64,000 nucleotides of DNA from Macrocystis pyrifera (taxonomy: Eukaryota > Sar > Phaeophyceae > Laminariales > Laminariaceae), in NCBI GenBank assembly GCA_031763025.1, contig JASSKH010000016.1, positions 6,143,054 to 6,207,053 on the forward strand, in the 5' to 3' direction. A program made the translations under genes and the position numbers. Below the pieces are notes generated by a model. It worked only from the letters and a program-made list of their open reading frames with translations, was not told the origin of the DNA and did not search any database. Below, in pieces: positions 63,001 through 64,000 of the stretch (positions within the stretch are counted from its first letter, which is position 1; the number at the start of each line of letters is the position of its first letter).

Positions 63001-64000
63001 GGTGGTATTCCGGAGGCAGAAGGAGCCGTCAGCGCCATCGAGTTCGTCACGCGCGTTTATGTTCGTTTGCGGTCCTTGTTCTTCCTATGTAGTTGCTCTG
63101 TGATAACGAAATACCACCGAGACCCTGTAAACCTTTGGCAGCGCCTCACACGGCGTCACGAACTAACATCGCATTCTTGCCCAAAACGCCTTTAACCGGC
63201 CAACGCTTGAACCTGTTTGAATCAATACTTCGGGATCAGGCCCATAACGTGGCAGCTTATGACAGAGGCAACCCTCGTTCAAGTGGACGGAAAATCAGAC
63301 TCTTAACATAAGCAGGTACGCGTATGGAATAAAAAACGATCGCATTCGCAGCTCCAGCTGCCCTGACAATTCGCAATTGTCGTGGCTCGTTTATTACGCC
63401 CTGACCTTATCATTAGTGGTAAGACCTGTATTATGATCGTTAACGACTGTAGGAAACTTCTGGCAGTATAGTTTAGGCCGCAGCTCTACCGTAAATGCCA
63501 ACAACTGTCATGAGACAACGCTGATGCCTCGTACCGTACCCGACCATGATAACAGAGACCCAGCTGTACATAGACGACGGGCTGGAGATCTCGACTCCCC
63601 GACGTTCACCTGGTAGTCGTTGTTGCTGCTAGGAGTAGTCGGCGCTTGACCACCAATGAAGGCGCTGTCCTCGAAAACAGCCGTGTCGTTGAAGAAGGCG
63701 CTGTCCCTGGGCCAAGAAGACAGGCAGTCCCAGGAAAGAAGTTCGGGAGGCGTTCGTGGGCGGTGATGCCCCTTCTCCGGTACTACTGAACTTGCTCAAC
63801 TGCTATACTCTGTAGAAACGCTTTTATTTTAGGTTCGCACACAATGTTCATGATCGTCCCGTATACTGATAGTGCAGATAGGAGCTTCCGTGGCATTCGT
63901 TGTCTTCCCCCATCCCTCGAGTTTGCCATCACAGGGTTGTGTTTTCAATTTATGTGCCCTCTGTCGCTATGTCAGAAATGACGTAAGTACATACAGTAGT
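57087..64000. repeat. Tandem segmental duplication, copy 2 (truncated by the window)
   Basis: Near-identical to 38812-45730, including a CT-rich tract (57620-57765), both flanks of every exon listed for copy 1, and intergenic landmarks. Differences are mostly single bases and homopolymer lengths. Confidence 0.88.
58030..63785 (-). CDS. Multi-exon putative membrane protein, tandem copy 2 (5' part outside the window)
   Basis: Exons 63785-63610, 61726-61521, 60611-60482, 59681-59157 and 58278-58030 correspond one-to-one to the last five exons of copy 1. They have the same splice sites, lengths and phases (0, 2, 0, 0 at the joints). Unlike copy 1, the membrane exon 59681-59157 is open throughout (WMSWMSR where copy 1 has a stop). 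It encodes about five hydrophobic helices, with a Pro-rich, basic C-terminus (APTPPAQT..KTRKRRE) and stop at 58030. The topology suggests a multi-pass membrane protein with a basic tail. The family is not recognised and the start lies past 64000. Confidence 0.6.

Overview
This is nuclear DNA of an intron-rich eukaryote. Coding exons are short, GC-rich and bounded by GT..AG sites, while introns and intergenic DNA are packed with transposons, microsatellites and long G or C homopolymers. The gene types (TPM-domain protein, ribonuclease-inhibitor-type LRRs encoded one module per exon, aldonolactone-oxidase-like C-terminus) and the repeat texture suggest a stramenopile, most likely a brown alga. 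That is an inference; no rRNA, organelle or other marker gene is present.

Layout. 1-3.05 kb: a trinucleotide microsatellite, two copies of a TA-flanked MITE, and the 3' end of an ALO/gulonolactone-oxidase-like gene (+). 3.05-13.4 kb: no gene I can support; minisatellites, degenerate GCGAGGA-type repeats, MITEs, a duplicated 250-bp segment, and a dispersed repeat that abuts poly-G, including a 156-nt almost pure G tract. 13.4-18.8 kb: a minus-strand gene whose exons join in phase to give a TPM domain, a transmembrane helix, a C3HC4 RING finger and a Gly/Ser tail. 18.8-21.5 kb: intergenic, with a SINE. 21.56-33.42 kb: a plus-strand gene of about 12 kb encoding an LRR N-terminus, a long low-complexity linker and a C-terminal coiled coil. 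Its introns hold a SINE, MITEs and minisatellites. 33.4-38.8 kb: intergenic, MITE-rich.

38.8-64.0 kb is a direct tandem duplication with a unit of about 18.29 kb. Copy 1 runs from about 38.81 to 57.09 kb; copy 2 starts at about 57.09 kb and leaves the window. Each copy carries a minus-strand, many-exon gene for an unrecognised membrane protein. In copy 1 I can follow it from an initiator ATG (51778) to the stop (39738). Copy 1 has a nonsense codon in its main membrane exon that copy 2 lacks. Copy 1 also contains a complete 1.06-kb LTR mini-retrotransposon, a 1.93-kb PIF/Harbinger element just upstream of the ATG, and another SINE.

Several exon chains need exactly one extra base in or near a long G run to stay open, which points to homopolymer under-calling in the assembly or to recent decay. 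All gene models come from reading frames, splice consensus and phase matching by eye; none was checked by alignment or transcript data.
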